Positions 46,928-63,071 of a stretch of DNA of 64,000 nucleotides are shown here, one piece after another. Each line of letters opens with the position of its first letter. Position 1 is the first letter of the stretch. Below the pieces are notes generated by a model. It was given only the letters and a program-made list of their open reading frames with translations, did no database searches and was not told the DNA's origin. The stretch covers positions 45,552 through 109,551 of the forward strand of contig CALSFV010000472.1 of NCBI GenBank assembly GCA_943737045.1. Reading direction: 5' to 3'. The translations under genes were made by a program, and so were the position numbers. The DNA is from Parapristionchus giblindavisi. Taxonomy: Eukaryota > Nematoda > Chromadorea > Rhabditida > Diplogasteridae.

Positions 46928-48281
46928 TAGAACTGAAGAGTTAAGTGAATAAGTACAAGAGAACTTAAGGAGATAAGGTAGATGTACTTAGATTTAAGGA
47001 GATAAGGTAGATGTACTTAGAGTTAAGAGATTGGGAACACTTTCAATCAATCTCAGTCATTGGCACAGATGACTCCATCTGATGAGAGAGTATTATAGAA
47101 TGAGAGAGTACTAGAGATACAAAGGAAATGAAAGAGAAGAGAGATTGAAGAGAGACTGAGAGTTGTCAAATGGTAGTTGACCACAACTGGACATTACACT
47201 ATAAGACTAAAGTGATGAGCTTCGAGAGAAAAGGAGAGGTAGAGGGAGAGGAAGAGAAAGGTATGAACAGGAAGAGGAAGAGAGGGAGAGGGAGAGGGAG
47301 AGAGAGGGAGAGGGAGAGGGAGAGGGATATAGAGAGAGAGATGGTAGAGAGAGAGGGAGAGATATGAGAGTGGATGACAGTTGCTCTTTACTGGCCATCG
47401 TTTGCATTGAAATGAGGATGAAAAGCAATATCTCTCTTTCTCAATCACTCTCATTCATATACATTATCTCTAATGACTCTCATTGTCTGTACTCTCTCAT
47501 ATCAGAGTACTCTCTCGATGAAGATGAAAGAGATATACAAGCATGAGAAGAACGAACATCTGGTGGAATCATGAAGATACAAAGTATGAAAGAAGAAGAG
47601 GGAGAGGGAGAGGAAGAAGGAGAGGGAGGAGGATCCATGAGGTAGAGATTAAAAGGTGGTCTTCCCATATGATACATAGGCATCTGAAGAATTTCACACT
47701 TTGTCCCATCTTTTCCTCATTGAAAATGACATCAAAATGTGATTGAATGATGAATAAGAAGAAAGAGAAATGACAACCACTTTAGTCATATTGATTGATC
47801 TTTGATCTTTCACCCATTATGATAAGATACGACATTGGGACTTTTAATTTTGAAGACTATGATGCAAAAATTAATGATGAATTGACTGTTCTGACAATGT
47901 ATTCCATAGGTGATATATGTTGATTGAAATAAATAGATGGATAAAAGGTTCTTCATCGATATTACAAATATCAATCATACTGTATCTGATGTATAAATAA
48001 GAGTTGTACTACTAAAGAGGTTTATCATAGATTCTTTCTATACTATTTGTCATTTGACAATCTCATTTACTATATGGAAAGGAGGGAGGAAATTATGAAG
48101 AAGAGAGATTTATAATGTCATTAAATAGAAGAAAATATAATGATCTAGTAAAGAGACTAGGAACAATAACATTCACCTAATGTACTACTTAATACAATAT
48201 ACGATTACAGTAATCATTCAAAGATGGATGGAATACGGTAGAAAGTATATGAAGCTCAATCAATCGATAATCCTCTCCTTC
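46928..48281. other. Intergenic region between fum-1 (3' side) and RhoGEF (5' side)
   Basis: It contains a duplicated segment of about 31 bp (AAGGAGATAAGGTAGATGTA) at 46958-47022 just upstream of the RhoGEF start, and GA-rich tracts at 47218-47370 and 47590-47635. No gene was found; open frames there are repeat shadows. Confidence 0.65.
47218..47370. repeat. GGGAGA-type polypurine minisatellite
   Basis: Plus-strand purine tract of GAGAGGGAGAGGGAGA upstream of the RhoGEF 5' end. Confidence 0.9.
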
Positions 48282-51590
<3,309 letters not shown>

Positions 51591-51721
51591 TTCTAAGTAT
51601 ACAACAAGGAAGGAATGACGATCGATGAGAGACAAACCGTCGAATGAAGAGAGAACAGAGAGAGAGAAAGAGAGAGGAATATGGGGTTAGAGTGTATAAA
51701 TGAAAAGATTCAAACGATTAC

Positions 51722-51739
51722 CTTGGTAGAACTAGCCAT
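51722..51739 (-). CDS. fum-1: Alternative first coding exon of fum-1
   Basis: Six codons, MASSTK, end at donor AAG/GTAATC in phase 0, the same phase as exon 51522-51590. Spliced to 51397-51470 it gives [19 protein letters not shown], a compact start without any presequence, as expected for a cytosolic form. Inferred from frame and donor only. Confidence 0.55.
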
Positions 51740-53227
51740 TCTTGTCGAATTGGTCAGCAAAAGCGACCGAGATACACAAACTCGTGATAGCATTTTCTGG
51801 CTTCTGAATTCGCACGCAAATAGTTACCGTAAACAGAATTCGTACACGTCGAGTACGGATATGCAAATATGGTCAGAACTTGCAGAATGAATTTTGCACG
51901 AATTACAGTTAAAGTAAAAAATTGAAATTTATATAAGGATGTAAAACTGCATACTCTTAGTGATAGAAAGAAAACTAAAGCACGAAAAATTCTAGAATGA
52001 GGAGAAAACGTGCAGAATTTAATGTTAGCTCTCGAGAACCGCGATTTAGCCAAACCCTACCGTAATCTTAATATGTGTGAGTTTACACTTGAAAGTTTAT
52101 CGTGAACTGAGCATATCTCAAAATGAAGACGAATTTTTTTATTCATTTTATCATTATTATTTTTTAAATTAATTTTAATTCTACATATTTATTTATGAGT
52201 GAATATTAAAAAAAAAACAATTTGAAACAAACATTTATGGCTTGATATTACTTTGCACAACGTTCTGCAGTGTGGTATACCGATGTAAAATATTCTGCTG
52301 TTTTAGATTAACAGTATACTGTATACACAGACCAATTATCGGAAAATTAACATTAAGCATGGCATTGACACAACATATTTAATTTTATAAAATATACACA
52401 TTATTCTAAACGAATAATATTATAAACGAAAAATCTATGTAAAGTTTCAGTTGGTTCGCATGCATATCATTAAAATACCATAATTTATAACTTTATTATT
52501 TAATGATTAGTAAAAAGTTACTACCATGTTGATCGAGTACACATATGTATATGTCACAATTTGCTATTTAAACTTTCATTTATCGTAAACTTCAAACTTT
52601 CCATAGGAAAGGCCTAATCTCCACACATTTTTATCGATTATATTTTCGAACAAAGTTCAATATATCTCGATGAAAATCACATGGTGTGGATACGGTAGGT
52701 TGTGAGTGGTGGGACACCGAGATAATACTGTAGGGGACAGAACCGTACAAAGAGACACTCGGATGGAGCAAATGGAGATGAAACCGTCTGTGTTTTCAAC
52801 AATCAAAGTGAAAAGATTCAAGGGTACCAATCTACACTAATAATTATTAAGTGTGACCTAATTGTCTACCGGGTGATACAATGGGGAATTTCTCATATTA
52901 ATACCGGGAGTGAGAAGAAATTAACTACAAAATGGAATAGAACAATAAGCGACTTCTTTTGTGAAAAAAAAGAGAATACAGTAACCCGATATGGCGGAAC
53001 ATTTGAAATTTGTATTGAGGTTTTCGATTTGCACGTATATAAGCACTAATGTAATGATCAGAAAAAACTATCGATTGATTAGAATAGAAATCTATGAAAG
53101 ACAAAAACACACAAATAAAATGCTACATAATAGTTTACAACACCATAGAAATCATCTAATACTGAGTCTTAGTGATAGACTCATCAATTGTAAGTACATA
53201 TTGTAGAGTAAATATCGATTGAGGTGA
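51740..53227. other. Intergenic region between sphingomyelin synthase (3' side) and fum-1 (5' side)
   Basis: AT-rich, with no convincing open frame or repeat element. It should hold the fum-1 promoter and the 3' UTR of the sphingomyelin synthase. Confidence 0.6.
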
Positions 53228-56200
53228 TTAAGCAGGTAGTGCGAAGGTTGATGACGAACTCTGAAAGTCGATTACGGTAAGATCAATTAGGAATGGACAG
53301 AATATGTAAAACGCACCACGGAGATCTGTTTGTGATGACCCGTACTCACTTCCCGTTCTTCTAAGAAATAAGCTCTCGCATGTTCTATCGGATTCACGAA
53401 AACGTTTTCTAATCTGAAAATATTGATTGCTACACCAAGTTATAATTTCGACATTTCCTAAGTAAATACCGTACTTTCCAGGCACAATATTTTCCTCCAA
53501 CCACGATACAACTCGGAAGTAATAGAATTTGTGTAGGACTGATTGTCGTCGATCCATGAAAAGATCTGATTCTGAATAAGCGTGGTAGGATCTGAAATAC
53601 AATGAGATTACGGTAGATGGATCAAGATGAGAATGTATGTAGTACGGTAGTTAGCTCAGTCATATGATATGTCAGAAAACATAATCTTCATAGTGGTAAC
53701 TATGTGTGGTGCATGTATCTGTGTTGTGTTTTCTACGTCATAAGGTTCTCTTCTCCCTCTCTTCAAGTCAATCTAACGGAAGAGAAGAAAGAGAGAATAA
53801 TACATGGTCCTATTCTATTCTTAGACTAAACCATAATCTATCCAAGGATAAGAATAGAATATTGAATAGATATTCAATCTTATGATCTATATGAAGATAG
53901 AGTATAGTTGTTTTGATAAGTCTTTTCTCTGTGTATACAACCACTTCGAGAACTCTCGAGTCATGTTCCTTCCTTCATAGTTATCAATATTATGATATTG
54001 GGATAAATGATCACAATATAGTGAGTATGAAGAAAGACTTGAGTCTTCACTTTGATTAATGTGATTGATGGATGTTATCTATTGAAAAGAGTACAATGGG
54101 GACAAATTCTTCATCGAATCCTCTTCTTTTTCTTCTTCTTTTATGACGTCAAATCCCTTCCTACACTCTCATGATGCTGAGTGGAAACAAAGCAGTAATT
54201 TTGTGTCCCTCTAGAATCTACCTTCAGGGTCTCTCCCTCTACCTCTCTCCTCACTCTACCTCTAAGATCTCTCCCTCTACCTCTCTCCTCACTCTACCTC
54301 TAAGATCTCTCCCTCTACCTCTCTCCTCACTCTACCTCTAAGATCTCTCCCTCTACCTCTCTCCTCACTCTACCTCTAAGATCTCTCCCTCTACCTCTCT
54401 CCTCACTCTACCTCTAAGATCTCTCCCTCTACCTCTCTCCTCACTCTACCTCTAAGATCTCTCCCTCTACCTCTCTCCTCACTCTACCTCTAAGATCTCT
54501 CCCTCTACCTCTCTCCTCACTCTACCTCTAAGATCTCTCCCTCTACCTCTCTCCTCACTCTACCTCTAAGATCTCTCCCTCTACCTCTCTCCTCACTCTA
54601 CCTCTAAGATCTCTCCCTCTACCTCTCTCCTCACTCTACCTCTAAGATCTCTCCCTCTACCTCTCTCCTCACTCTACCTCTAAGATCTCTCCCTCTACCT
54701 CTCTCCTCACTCTACCTCTAAGATCTCTCCCTCTACCTCTCTCCTCACTCTACCTCTAAGATCTCTCCCTCTACCTCTCTCCTCACTCTACCTCTAAGAT
54801 CTCTCCCTCTACCTCTCTCCTCACTCTACCTCTAAGATCTCTCCCTCTACCTCTCTCCTCACTCTACCTCTAAGATCTCTCCCTCTACCTCTCTCCTCAC
54901 TCTACCTCTAAGATCTCTCCCTCTACCTCTCTCCTCACTCTACCTCTAAGATCTCTCCCTCTACCTCTCTCCTCACTCTACCTCTAAGATCTCTCCCTCT
55001 ACCTCTCTCCTCACTCTACCTCTAAGATCTCTCCCTCTACCTCTCTCCTCACTCTACCTCTAAGATCTCTCCCTCTACCTCTCTCCTCACTCTACCTCTA
55101 AGATCTCTCCCTCTACCTCTCTCCTCACTCTACCTCTAAGATCTCTCCCTCTACCTCTCTCCTCACTCTACCTCTAAGATCTCTCCCTCTACCTCTCTCC
55201 TCACTCTACCTCTAAGATCTCTCCCTCTACCTCTCTCCTCACTCTACCTCTAAGATCTCTCCCTCTACCTCTCTCCTCACTCTACCTCTAAGATCTCTCC
55301 CTCTACCTCTCTCCTCACTCTACCTCTAAGATCTCTCCCTCTACCTCTCTCCTCACTCTACCTCTAAGATCTCTCCCTCTACCTCTCTCCTCACTCTACC
55401 TCTAAGATCTCTCCCTCTACCTCTCTCCTCACTCTACCTCTAAGATCTCTCCCTCTACCTCTCTCCTCACTCTACCTCTAAGATCTCTCCCTCTACCTCT
55501 CTCCTCACTCTACCTCTAAGATCTCTCCCTCTACCTCTCTCCTCACTCTACCTCTAAGATCTCTCCCTCTACCTCTCTCCTCACTCTACCTCTAAGATCT
55601 CTCCCTCTACCTCTCTCCTCACTCTACCTCTAAGATCTCTCCCTCTACCTCTCTCCTCACTCTACCTCTAAGATCTCTCCCTCTACCTCTCTCCTCACTC
55701 TACCTCTAAGATCTCTCCCTCTACCTCTCTCCTCACTCTACCTCTAAGATCTCTCCCTCTACCTCTCTCCTCACTCTACCTCTAAGATCTCTCCCTCTAC
55801 CTCTCTCCTCACTCTACCTCTAAGATCTCTCCCTCTACCTCTCTCCTCACTCTACCTCTAAGATCTCTCCCTCTACCTCTCTCCTCACTCTACCTCTAAG
55901 ATCTCTCCCTCTACCTCTCTCCTCACTCTACCTCTAAGATCTCTCCCTCTACCTCTCTCCTCACTCTACCTCTAAGATCTCTCCCTCTACCTCTCTCCTC
56001 ACTCTACCTCTAAGATCTCTCCCTCTACCTCTCTCCTCACTCTACCTCTAAGATCTCTCCCTCTACCTCTCTCCTCACTCTACCTCTAAGATCTCTCCCT
56101 CTACCTCTCTCCTCACTCTACCTCTAAGATCTCTCCCTCTACCTCTCTCCTCACTCTACCTCTAAGATCTCTCCCTCTACCTCTCTCCTCACTCTACCTC

Positions 56201-59200
56201 TAAGATCTCTCCCTCTACCTCTCTCCTCACTCTACCTCTAAGATCTCTCCCTCTACCTCTCTCCTCACTCTACCTCTAAGATCTCTCCCTCTACCTCTCT
56301 CCTCACTCTACCTCTAAGATCTCTCCCTCTACCTCTCTCCTCACTCTACCTCTAAGATCTCTCCCTCTACCTCTCTCCTCACTCTACCTCTAAGATCTCT
56401 CCCTCTACCTCTCTCCTCACTCTACCTCTAAGATCTCTCCCTCTACCTCTCTCCTCACTCTACCTCTAAGATCTCTCCCTCTACCTCTCTCCTCACTCTA
56501 CCTCTAAGATCTCTCCCTCTACCTCTCTCCTCACTCTACCTCTAAGATCTCTCCCTCTACCTCTCTCCTCACTCTACCTCTAAGATCTCTCCCTCTACCT
56601 CTCTCCTCACTCTACCTCTAAGATCTCTCCCTCTACCTCTCTCCTCACTCTACCTCTAAGATCTCTCCCTCTACCTCTCTCCTCACTCTACCTCTAAGAT
56701 CTCTCCCTCTCCTGTCAACTTCAGACTCTTTTATTTCACCATTATAGTGTTTATTTCACGTTATTAGTTCGATGAATCGGAATAATAGCCTACACCAAAC
56801 TGCACTCACTTTGTCAGAATGCCTTCAGATCATAAAGTAAGTTCAGAGCCATGAAATAGACTGCATGACAGCCCCTCATACACTATTCAGAAGTACTAGT
56901 CGGAGTCAGCTATTCAGTATTTCACTTCTATTCAACTCAAATGTTGTAATATCCCAGCACCCAAAGGACACCTCTAGGACTAATACACAAATACCACTCA
57001 TGTCAATACCAGGGCTGGGACAGAAAATTATTTTTTTCTGAAATCAGAAAACAGAAATTTCTGTTTTGAAAAAACAGAAAAAACAGAAAATTCAGAAAAA
57101 AACAGAAAATGTCATGAAAACATTTTTCCTTAATATTTTTATTAGTTTGGTTGCTAAACCAATTTTGCGTTCATTTTTATCTAGGCGCCAGCGAAATACT
57201 ACAAAATAGCAACAATATAGAATCGAAACGGTGATACTGGGCTATATTTGACCGGCTCCAACACCGAGATACCAAAGTCCGATCATGAAATTTTCGGCCG
57301 TATATACAAAGAGGTTAAATTTGGCTGAGGGATAGTTTGCGAACGATTTTCCAGTATTCTGACAAATGCTTGTCTATATTTGGGAAATAGCTGTTTTTTT
57401 TTCGAATACCATTTGCCAGAATGTGTGCAAATCGTGTACACAAATAGGGAAAGATGGGAAATCTGATGCCATATTTGGGCCAATTTAAACTCTCTGTGTA
57501 CGGTATTTGAAAAAAAACTCTTCATAAATGCAACGCTAAATGAGTTTTTTTCTTTTTCTTTAAAATTATTTCATAAAATAATATTTTCTGAAAATTTTCT
57601 GGTCTCCAAAACGACCAGAAAACAGAAAAAACAGAAAATTCAGAAACAGAAATTCCCAGCCCTGGTCAATACCTACCGTAATCAACAACTACCGTACTAC
57701 ATATGATAAATTAATATGATAATAAAATGAATGACTCACGCGAAAATGAGAGTAGATAACCAGTTAGCGATGACAACATCGATAGTGTAGTGAGTCCGAG
57801 AGATTATCATACATACCATACCAATATATGCAAACATATATGGGAAGAATCGAAGCATCTCAAATAAATAGTTTTGTTCATTATTCACCATAACTCTAAT
57901 TGTAAGCAATTTTCGACAGACGATTGTCTGTTTATTTTTATGATCCGACAAATGGGGAATTCTCAGATGGAGAGTGTTTATGAGATAAAGAATGATAGGG
58001 AAAGAGTAAATATGAATAAGTATTATTCACCTTCCATTTAGTTGGTAGATAATGATTAACAGTGAGCATTGATACCATCATAACGAGAGTATGACCAGAG
58101 AAGAGCATATCACCACATAACATATTCTCTTGAGCCTATAGTTAATCATTTACTTTCAAAATCATTTTCCCTATAGTTTTTGTGAACAGAAAGTGAACAA
58201 ATTCGAGTACAATATTTCATAAGCAGATCAAAGACCAACGGGAGGCCCGGCTACTGTATGTTTGCAAAGATCAAAGATCAAACTACTTACTTGTAATCCA
58301 AATCGTGCAGTTTGTTCAGCACATCGTGAGAAGAAAGTACTCCAACTGAAGTTTCCTTGTTCTCGACATCTTTGATTATTCTCCGAATATCCTACAATTA
58401 TTGATTGATTGGATACCGTAATCCTTTCATCCCCCTTATGATCTACTTCTTCTTTAAACGTACATAGTATGATCACCATGACATTTTGGTCTCGTGCGTC
58501 ACAATTTCCCCCATCTACTTTATTCTTCTCTCTTTCTCTATACTCTCTCTATTCCATATTATCTCTCATCTGACATGGTGTTGCCCCAGGGATGATTCCA
58601 AAGAGAAGAATAACATAATAGACAGACGTAAGCAAGTCATCTTGAGACCAAATCAGACCAATAACAACATATAACAGATAAGATACTGTATTTTCACGAA
58701 GTTTTATATGGAACTACTTTAATGTACAATCACTATATTGATTGATTGATTTATGTAATGATAGAAGTCAACGAATACGAATGCATGTTGCCTTAAAATA
58801 GAAAATATCGATTGATTATGAATTGAGTCATGTCCAGTCATCTCTCATGTTATTTGATTGATAAATGACTTCCAGTGTTTATCGTTTTCAGAGATGAAAA
58901 AGATTAGAAGTGTAAGAAGAAGGTTCATGTTATGTGATATGATTATGAGTATGAATATGATTTACTATGATTGTTCATTTCATAGATACTATACTAAATT
59001 TTCATTATATTCAGAGTAAAGTATTATAGATCACAAGCTTTATTCCTGGGAACAATAAAGAACTGAAGTAGGACTATTATCTATCTACTTCTTTATTCTT
59101 TCTCCATTTCTTGTGCACCTATTATATTTCAAAATAAGATGATTGAGTGGAATAGAAAATACCACAATTTCAATCTTCTCTCATATTTACGAAAGAAAGA

Positions 59201-62200
59201 AAGAAGAACTATCCTACATCTTCAATAATCTTTTCAATAGTGCTTACAACTCTTTGACAGATGAGACTACGGACAATGGAAATTTAAAACAGGATAATAT
59301 GCATCCCTTTCCCTCAAGTAAAAATATTGATATTCAAAATATCACGTATCTCTATTCATTTTGATGTAAAGATACAGTACAACACTGTGGAGTTTTGTAC
59401 ATACATCCCGTCATCTCATCGAAATGGGAAGGATGTACAAAACACTACCGGATTGTACTATATAATGGATAGATTTAATATACCACCCACATGAATCGAT
59501 CATCTTTCAATTTACGCTAAATATATGAATCTATTCATGAATTCACTGTCTATTCATCAATATTTAATAACACCCACACATTGATAGAATCATCACAATT
59601 GAATACAGAGTATATCACAAAGTATGCACTAAATTACATACTTCTTCACCATTCATTTTATAATTCTCTATTTTAAAGTCCTTTTGTTATATTTTGCCCT
59701 TCCAAGTGGTTAGTTTGTCTACACAAGAAGTGTCCCCATGCAATAACAGTTGTCCATTTCTACCTCTTCTCTCTCCCCCTCTCCCTCTAATTCTCTCCCT
59801 CTCCTTCTCTCCCTCTCCTTCTCTCCCTCTCTATGATCAGATTGGTTTGCATCATTTTAGCGATAGCCTTTGATTCACATGCCCAAGACAAACAGAACAC
59901 TTACATTATGAAACAGAGAGGGGAGTGGTTGAGGTAGAGGGAGAGGGAGAGGGGGAGGGAGAGGGTGAGGTACAGGGAGAGGGAGAGGGGGAGGGAGAGG
60001 GAGAGGGAGAGGGGGAGGGAGAGGGTGAGGGAGAGAGACATTCAATAGGTAAAAGTGGAGTCGTAAATAGAGGGTTGAGTGAACATGTGAACTCTGAATA
60101 AGACTGAAGATAGAAGATGTAGTGAGAGATAGAGGTCAAATGATGAGTCATGTAGAATACTCTTACTTTAATTAATATGACTCAATGACTAGGAATAGAA
60201 TAGAAGGACACAACAATTACAGTACAGCAGAATCCCCCAGTGAAAATGGGCGCCCCGGGTGACCCGGGGCGCCCATGTGGCCCCTCGATTTTTTACGCTT
60301 TGAATGATAAATATCAGCCGTTCAAATTGTTTGCGTTGTTTTACTCCAGATATGAGGGTATTTATCAAAGAAAGTTTGGATTTTTTAAAAGCTTGTCAAC
60401 TCACTTGTGCTAAAAAAAGAAATTTTGGAAAGATTTCACTTTGCGATAGAATTTGCCGAGCGTGCGCGAGTTTTGCGCGGCATTTGCCAAGAATTGATAA
60501 AAAATATAATTTTCAATATTTTTTCTCTGGCTACATGATTTCTAAAATTGCAAACTTTCTTTGATAAATACCCTCATATCTGGAGTAAAAGAACGCAAAC
60601 AATTTGAACGGCTGATATTCATTATTCAAAGCGTAAAAAATCGAGGGGCCAAATGGGCGCCCCGGGTCACCCGGAGCGCCCATTTTCACTGGGGGATTCT
60701 GCTGTACTGTATAGTAGTTCCCCCCATTGAATAGTCCTTACATCATAAATTGTCTGGCATCATGCCAAGAATTCTATAGAGTCTTTCTTCAACCTTTTCA
60801 TTCTTTCCTTCAACAACTTCTAAATGACTAAGAGAGGAAGACAGCTATGACATCACAAAAAATACTTAAAACATTTAATGAATGTAATAATTAATCAGTT
60901 CACGATGGATTTACCGTACCCTCTCAATCAGTATATAAGTAAAGTATACCTGGTGGGAGTTGAGTAGCTAACAATGTTACAGTTCGCATTGAGTATAATG
61001 TGGCAGCAATGAAGAAAACTCGTCGAATTACTGTAATTAAAATAAATTTCAATCATAAAATTAATACAATCAATCAATGAAAATTCAAAGTTATGAAAGC
61101 ATCAAAGTTATTATGAATCAAGATGATAATTCTACGTAATATAGAAATTAATAGCCATTAACTGACTGGTTACTCGATTTTGATGAAAAATGAGCAATGT
61201 GACCATACACGCGAGACATACTGTAACCATTACATCACCGATCTGAAATATTGATTGATCACAAATCTGATATTATTGAACAAAGTGAATTACTGTATAT
61301 AATCTAGGTATAGCTGTTCTTTGTAAACAAATCGTTCTTAATATATCCCCATTTTGTGTCACTCATAGACATGTATTATTGATAACAAAAAAGAAAAAAG
61401 AAATGATCAATGAATGAATGAATACCTTTGCTGCTATCGCAATCTCTGGAATGAGACTAAAGATCAAATCAGGTAATGGATCTCTGAAATTAAAAAAGTT
61501 TAGATTTTATTGATTGATTGTCAGTATATCTTAGTATGATTCTCATCAAATATCTACTACATTTTCCATTTCAATAGAATGAAAGAAGAAGATCAACTCC
61601 GAGATAGATTGGAATAGACCTTAGATCCATAAAAGGGAAAAGTATAAGGTATCTACGAGGTCTAAACACTTCTCCCATTCCATTTCCTCTCCATTTCCGT
61701 TCAATCTTCATCATCTTAGAGTCTACTTCATCATAATAATATTTCACATCTATACAACATTAAACGTTCCATTCGTATTACTAATACGTCTATTCAGCTA
61801 ATCGCCGGAAGTCCAAACAGTGCATGTGTCCCTTTAGGGACTCTATAGTCATCTTATTTATTCGTTGCACAAATGAGGACTCTCTGTTGCTATTCGAGAG
61901 AAGACTCTTCTATTGAAGAACAATTCAATGTGATATTCAGGGGAAATGAATAAGGAGAGAAGAAAGGACAGAGGTAGAGGGAGAGATCCTAGAGGTAGAG
62001 ACAGAGGTAGAGGGAGGGAAAAAGAAAAGAAAAGAAAAATGATATTCTCAAGTTATTTTCTGATTGAAGCTGTAATGTAATTGATTGGAAAGAAGAAGAC
62101 AACAAATAAAGAAAAGAAAATAGAAAGAAAGACTTCTGTTTTGACTAGTTGGACATCATCTACTTCTCTCTCTCCCTCTCCCTCCCTCTCCTTCTTCCCC

Positions 62201-62866
62201 TCTTCCTCTCCTTCTTCCCCTCTCTCTTCTCTTCCATTTCAGCATCTACTATGAACCATCATTAGGTCCTACACCAGTCTCAATGTTTACGTGACAATAT
62301 GTTATAAGGAGTCCTCTCTTTATCCCCTGGATGGGAAAAGTCGTCGATTGATGTCGCACCCATTGCACCAACTCAATTCTCTCTACTACACCATGAACCT
62401 CCGTTTCTCCTTACGACATACAATGTGAAACTAGTTAAGACAGATGAGATACTCTCTCAGAGGAAGATGAGAGGGAGAGTGAGAAAGGGATGGGGAAGAG
62501 AGATGAGAGAGGGTGGGGGACGAAGAGGGAGAGATCAAAGAGAGTGAAATAATTGAATGATATCTGTGCAAACTTGAATAAAACCAAATAATATTGGCAG
62601 TTCTTTTCAATTTCGACATATTCATATAGAAAGAAGTGAATGACTAATATTGAAGAAAGATCAAAGATCAAAGATCAAATAAGACTAACCGTCCAACAAA
62701 ATCATGAGTATAGGCAAGTACGGCCCAGTTTGAAAGTCCAGCGAGTGCCAGAGATATTATAATGAAGAAAAACTGAAAACCATGAAAATAACAAGGATAT
62801 GGGAAAAGAAAAATAGAAAAATAAACGAACTTTTCCGATTTCCCATTCGCTTATTCGCGATCCCAT
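53228..62866 (-). CDS. Sphingomyelin synthase-type phosphocholine/phosphoethanolamine transferase
   Basis: Transfers a phospho-headgroup to ceramide in Golgi or plasma membrane. Exons, 5' to 3': 62831-62866, 62690-62772, 61426-61483, 61167-61242, 60950-61030, 58291-58391, 58031-58135, 57740-57858, 53475-53591, 53350-53413, 53228-53260; 290 residues. All four family motifs are present: D1 PLPD, D2 R-R-x8-Y-x2-R-x6-T (RRVFFIAATLYSMRTVTLLAT), D3 CGDMLFSGHT and D4 HYTIDVVIANWLSTLIFASYH. The catalytic His-His-Asp are intact; the D4 Tyr after VIA is Asn. Several hydrophobic membrane segments are clear. The N-terminus is very short and lacks a SAM domain. The first exon follows TTTGCAG/G, either a trans-splice site or an internal acceptor with exons further upstream. 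The last exon is tiny (SSSSTFALPA); without it the frame would end 19 codons further on. Intron 53592-57739 holds a 2.5-kb minisatellite. Confidence 0.9.
54231..56710. repeat. Minisatellite of 65 near-identical 38-bp units
   Basis: The unit begins CTCTCCCTCTACCTCTCTCC and ends TCTAAGAT. The 2480 bp equal 65 full units plus 10 bp; no variant unit was noticed by eye. Plus strand is almost pure pyrimidine. Located in the largest sphingomyelin synthase intron. Confidence 0.98.
57010..57664. mobile_element. hAT-type MITE (655 bp) with 8-bp target duplication
   Basis: The termini are CAGGGCTGGGA and TCCCAGCCCTG, flanked by the perfect duplication GTCAATAC (57002-57009 and 57665-57672), which fits the hAT preference nTnnnnAn. 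Subterminal regions are rich in ACAGAAAA. No intact transposase; an 80-codon minus frame at 57283-57525 has no visible motif. Confidence 0.9.
59375..59459. mobile_element. Short CAGTAC-ended inverted-repeat element (85 bp)
   Basis: CAGTACAAC...GTTTTGTACAT on the left mirrors ATGTACAAAAC...GTTGTACT-like sequence on the right. It sits in sphingomyelin synthase intron 58392-60949 and resembles the ends of the 542-bp MITE. Confidence 0.6.
59935..60035. repeat. GGGAGA/GGGTGAGG polypurine minisatellite
   Basis: Purine tract with a longer period containing GGGTGAGG, in the same intron. A CTCTCC tract precedes it at 59761-59832. Confidence 0.85.
60220..60709. mobile_element. TA-duplicating MITE with CAGTAC ends (490 bp)
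   Basis: Inverted repeats of about 170 bp start CAGTACAGCAGAATCCCCCA. TA flanks both sides (60218-60219 and 60710-60711). Each arm has a GC-rich palindrome (GGGCGCCCCGGGT and complement). It differs internally from the 542-bp element, so it is a second subfamily. Confidence 0.88.
62457..62540. repeat. GA-rich polypurine tract
   Basis: Low-complexity purine run in sphingomyelin synthase intron 61484-62689. Pyrimidine-rich tracts lie at about 62160-62230. Confidence 0.8.
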
Positions 62867-62999
62867 CCTGCAAATGAAGAAATATTGATTAGTCAAAGAA
62901 AATTCTATTTTTTTAGTCGCTTTTCCTTTTTAAATGCAATTTCGCCAAATGAATTTGTAAAAACAGAAAGAACGAAATGAGAAACATGTGTTTTAAAGT

Positions 63000-63071
63000 G
63001 GTTAACCCCTTAATGGTTAACCCCTTAATGGTTAACCCCTTAATGGTTAACCCCTTAATGGTTAACCCCTT
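63000..63071. repeat. Tandem 15-bp repeats with palindromic GTTAAC
   Basis: Four exact copies of GGTTAACCCCTTAAT and a partial fifth, about 130 bp upstream of the first sphingomyelin synthase exon. A candidate regulatory array; it also resembles nothing telomeric (nematode telomeres are TTAGGC). Confidence 0.9.

Noticed and set aside
54231..56710. CRISPR-like array
   Set aside because: Units are contiguous and identical with no unique spacers; this is a eukaryotic minisatellite.
63000..63071. Telomere-like repeat
   Set aside because: The unit GGTTAACCCCTTAAT does not match TTAGGC or other telomeric repeats.
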